Origin: a virus | Strand: one strand, 5' to 3' | Length of the DNA: 20,506 bases | IMG/VR virus record: IMGVR_UViG_3300042892_000206 | Coordinates: 1 to 20,506 of that record | Shown: one piece after another, positions 19,575 to 20,506 of the stretch | Position numbering within the stretch: the first letter of the stretch is position 1 | Layout: each line of letters begins with the position of its first letter | Notes under the pieces: generated by a model | What the model was told of the DNA's origin: nothing | What the model saw: only the letters and a program-made list of their open reading frames with translations | The model's database searches: none | Program-made: the position numbers and the translations under genes

Positions 19575-19888
19575 TCTATTACCGCTTTCTCTCTGGGGGT
19601 TACAAAAACTTTAGTGCCAACATTGCGTATACTGTCTGCTAACTGTTGTGGCATATCTTTAGTATAGCTCAATAACTCTTTTCGACCTACACTGGACCAA
19701 AATGTCCATATTTCGGGAAATCGTTGTGGATTGGCCTTGGCTCTCATGATCAATAAGTGTACTGGCAATCGAGGAGCAGGCTTGTCTCCAAGCACAGCCC
19801 ACATTGCTTTCTTATCTTGATCGCTAAGATCAATGATACACTCGAATCCCAACGAGTCCCAATAGGCTATAAACAGTTTATCAGTCAT
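19571..19888 (-). CDS. First gene of early operon, leaderless, function unknown
   Basis: A 105-aa protein whose ATG 19886-19888 follows the -10 box of a perfect promoter by 5 nt, with no ribosome site. It begins MTDKLFIAYWDSLGFECIIDLSD and contains RFPEIWTFWSSVGRKELL and PQQLADSIRNVGTKVF. The pattern NPQRFPEIWTFWS is like a conserved T4-like phage protein of unknown function. It heads a 14-gene transcript and overlaps the next gene by 4 nt, so its translation could set the level of the rest. Confidence 0.85.
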   Translation of the reverse strand: MTDKLFIAYWDSLGFECIIDLSDQDKKAMWAVLGDKPAPRLPVHLLIMRAKANPQRFPEIWTFWSSVGRKELLSYTKDMPQQLADSIRNVGTKVFVTPREKAVIE

Positions 19889-19893
19889 AGCTT

Positions 19894-19922
19894 ATTATAT
19901 GCTAAGAACGACCAGGTGTCAA
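19894..19922 (-). promoter_or_regulatory. Perfect sigma-70 promoter TTGACA-N17-TATAAT
   Basis: -35 TTGACA at 19917-19922 and -10 TATAAT at 19894-19899 on the minus strand, spacer 17. Only 5 nt (19889-19893) separate the -10 box from ATG 19888. Drives the operon to 14757. Confidence 0.85.
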
Positions 19923-19926
19923 TCGA

Positions 19927-20506
19927 TTAGACTTTCTTAAATAGATAGACTTGCTCAAACTTGTAGCCATTTTGAGCTTTGTTGTTGCCAGCGCCCGGAC
20001 GAACATTCAACATCATTTTGATATTCTCAACGTGTGCAAAATTCATTTTGGTTGACAACTCACACCAACGATCTACAATTTTGAATTGGTCCTTGTCAAT
20101 TTTATAGTCTGCAATGTTGACAGCATAGATGGCACCATCGTCTAGTACCTTGTGTAACATTCTCAGTGTTGGCTCTACGTAGAGTTCAAACCAAGCATCC
20201 ACATTGTCGCAACGGTTCATGCACTGTGTTTCTTCTTCACAATAGGTTTCAAGATTAAAGTAAGGAGGGCTGGAGAATGCTGCATCATATGTTTTAGGAT
20301 CAGCATCAAACTCTTCGCTGACACCGTGATGCATGTTGAAGCCACTGCCTGCGCCAACTTCATCCAGTATATTGCCCAGAGCAAATAGACCGTTGTATGT
20401 TTTAGTATTTGGATCAATGCCTGTATAGTTGTAGCGCATGTTACTGGTTAGGGCACCCATCATTCGCCCACCGTAGCCGCTGCTGAAGTCTAGTACACGG
20501 CCCATA
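19927..20506 (-). CDS. DNA methyltransferase, N-terminus outside window
   Basis: 193 codons are visible down to the stop at 19927. The ATG at the right edge is probably internal, since the SAM-binding motif VLDFSSGYGGR starts at its third residue and usual homologues have more sequence before it. D31 in GIDPNTK fits motif II. SSPPYF (78-83) is the catalytic S/D-P-P-Y/F motif IV of N6-adenine or N4-cytosine methyltransferases. It is followed by LETYCEEETQ, which marks a subfamily seen in T4-like phages, from memory. It would modify phage DNA against restriction or for expression control. The base and the target site are unknown. Confidence 0.85.
   Translation of the reverse strand, partial: MGRVLDFSSGYGGRMMGALTSNMRYNYTGIDPNTKTYNGLFALGNILDEVGAGSGFNMHHGVSEEFDADPKTYDAAFSSPPYFNLETYCEEETQCMNRCDNVDAWFELYVEPTLRMLHKVLDDGAIYAVNIADYKIDKDQFKIVDRWCELSTKMNFAHVENIKMMLNVRPGAGNNKAQNGYKFEQVYLFKKV

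Noticed and set aside
19261-19614. Plus-strand frame of 117 codons, serine-rich
   Set aside because: Reverse shadow of the two acidic/charged minus-strand genes; composition reflects their codons.
1-20506. CRISPR array, tRNA genes, transposon or prophage attachment site
   Set aside because: No repeated spacer pattern, cloverleaf, transposase, integrase or paired direct repeat was seen by eye.

Overview
This window looks like part of the genome of a T4-like (myovirus) phage of aquatic bacteria. The reasons are the dense packing of short genes that overlap by 1-4 nt, the T4-type late promoter words (TATAAATA and one-base variants), and a virion protein cluster of marine T4-like type. A methyltransferase, an HNH nuclease, a 5'-nucleotidase and a phage phosphate-binding protein (PstS) are also present. 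The host is not stated. The betaproteobacterial look of PstS, a phasin-like protein and YqgE and YbaN-family proteins suggest a Gram-negative, probably betaproteobacterial, freshwater or marine host; this is inference. I see no integrase, tRNA, CRISPR array or insertion sequence.

Layout. (1) 1-2267, minus: an 87-aa protein, a GS...DxD nucleotidyltransferase-fold protein and a KxDG ligase-like protein that runs off the left edge. (2) 2412-3909, plus: two tiny genes, an alpha/beta hydrolase, a phasin-like protein and a conserved small protein, closed by a bidirectional UUCG terminator. (3) 3980-7059, minus: a structural operon with a 631-aa virion protein. (4) 7125-7415, plus: a single gene with a perfect sigma-70 promoter and apparently no leader. 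(5) 7402-13730, minus: a lipoprotein, a thermonuclease, PstS behind a Pho-box-like site, a YbaN/DUF454 membrane protein, an HNH nuclease, a YqgE/AlgH protein, a three-domain SGNH-PG-binding-lysozyme protein, a small basic protein and a sugar epimerase. (6) 13819-14726, minus: a helix-turn-helix-like protein and two small proteins. (7) 14757-19888, minus: a 14-gene early operon from a second perfect, apparently leaderless promoter. It carries a 5'-nucleotidase, an S11 D,D-peptidase and many small proteins, five of which share one C-terminal motif. (8) 19927-20506: the C-terminal part of a DNA methyltransferase.

Together the genes suggest a phage that changes host phosphate uptake, nucleotide salvage, the cell envelope (D,D-peptidase, lysozyme, SGNH hydrolase, sugar epimerase) and possibly storage-granule metabolism. 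Seven sigma-70-like promoters all have 17-nt spacers, and some coincide with late elements. The points most worth checking are the capsid-targeting N-termini, the two leaderless promoters, the C-terminal motif family, the Pho box, and the hydrolase/phasin pair.
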